The translations under genes were made by a program, and so were the position numbers. From positions 1 to 41,275 of the forward strand of contig JAQICF010000239.1 in the NCBI GenBank assembly GCA_027858795.1: a stretch of 41,275 nucleotides of DNA, given 5' to 3'. The stretch comes from Candidatus Delongbacteria bacterium. GTDB lineage: Bacteria; Delongbacteria; UBA4055. Of this stretch, positions 40,970 through 41,275 are shown in pieces. A model generated the notes under the pieces. That model worked only from the letters and a program-made list of their open reading frames with translations, made no database searches and was not told the origin of the DNA. Numbering within the stretch: position 1 is the first letter of the stretch; each line of letters starts with the position of its first letter.

Positions 40970-41275
40970 TTAGTCAGTGAACCAATCGATATTGCCTTTT
41001 CCTTCCCTAATAATTTCTACTAAGTCGGTGGAAAGATCAATTACGGTCGAGAATTCAGGTTTTATGATCCCGCAGTCTATTATTACATCAACTTGCTTAC
41101 CTAAAATCTTATCTATTTCTAAGGGGTCGATCAATGGAGCAATATTGTTTTCGAGTAGATCAACATATTTATTAATACTGGAACTTATGATCGGATTCCC
41201 TAATGATTCTACTAAAGCAAAGTCGATATTGTTCTTTGGAATCCTAATTCCTACCTTTTTTTTATCACCACAAAC
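40970..41275 (-). CDS. Threonylcarbamoyl-AMP synthase family (TsaC/YrdC/Sua5), C-terminal part
   Basis: 101 residues are visible before the TAA at 40972-40970, and the 5' part lies beyond the window. Family segments are R-I-P-K-N, L-V-E-S-L-G-N-P-I-I-S-S-S-I-N, I-D-C-G-I-I, S-T-V-I-D-L-S and I-I-R-E-G-K-G. The protein makes threonylcarbamoyl-adenylate for the t6A modification at position 37 of ANN-decoding tRNAs. The porV-like gene starts 16 bases downstream, so they probably share a transcript. Confidence 0.88.
   Translation of the reverse strand, partial: VCGDKKKVGIRIPKNNIDFALVESLGNPIISSSINKYVDLLENNIAPLIDPLEIDKILGKQVDVIIDCGIIKPEFSTVIDLSTDLVEIIREGKGNIDWFTD

Overview
The window is AT-rich chromosomal DNA from an anaerobic, Gram-negative bacterium. 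The evidence is a ferredoxin-linked 2-oxoacid oxidoreductase, a PorV-like outer-membrane protein, an RseC-type redox protein, many signal peptides and lipoboxes, and secreted proteins with GLUG, FG-GAP/ASPIC and S74 modules. The content fits a member of the Fibrobacterota-Chlorobiota-Bacteroidota side of the tree or an uncultured relative (for example Cloacimonadota or Delongbacteria). That placement is inference and no taxonomic marker is present. There is no phage, plasmid or transposase gene.

Layout. 1-2126 (minus): ferredoxin, alpha, beta and the first codons of gamma of a 2-oxoacid:ferredoxin oxidoreductase. 2257-3588 (minus): a two-gene unit, a charged membrane-anchored protein and an ABC ATPase with altered catalytic positions. 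3807-8001 (plus): a small unknown protein and a 1225-residue soluble-adenylyl-cyclase-like protein (two cyclase domains, P-loop NTPase, TPRs). 8108-21077 (plus): the centrepiece, eight tandem paralogous genes for secreted repeat proteins. All share a signal peptide and about 95-residue N-terminal domain, then a variable number of 17-residue N-V-F-I-G-x-x-[AST]-G repeats and a conserved closing motif. They end in one of three C-terminal types: S74 chaperone plus coiled coil, a 'DHPLDP' module, or a possible H-type-lectin-like module. 21163-24261 (plus): a secreted GLUG/FN3-like protein closes the surface-protein block, followed by a two-way terminator. 24371-28547 (minus): an M16 peptidase and glutamate dehydrogenase. 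28811-29530 (plus): a sirtuin. 29533-32499 (minus): a PPDK-N/receiver-like protein. 32728-34458 (plus): corrinoid adenosyltransferase and a GAF-HD-GYP protein. 34510-41275 (minus): tRNA-Lys, a glutaminyl cyclase lipoprotein, DNA-3-methyladenine glycosylase I, a CRTAC1-like lipoprotein, a UbiA prenyltransferase, RseC, a PorV-like protein and a partial TsaC-like gene.

How it may work together. The eight-gene array looks like a recombining cassette of fibrous surface proteins: one constant export/anchoring part, a length-variable stalk and exchangeable tips. The first gene appears frameshifted, because a perfect heptad coiled-coil tail lies out of frame just after its stop. The cyclase immediately upstream could link the block to cAMP signalling, but only its position suggests this. 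Intergenic regions carry at least two families of REP-like palindromes whose stems covary between copies, and two short tandem duplications at gene ends.
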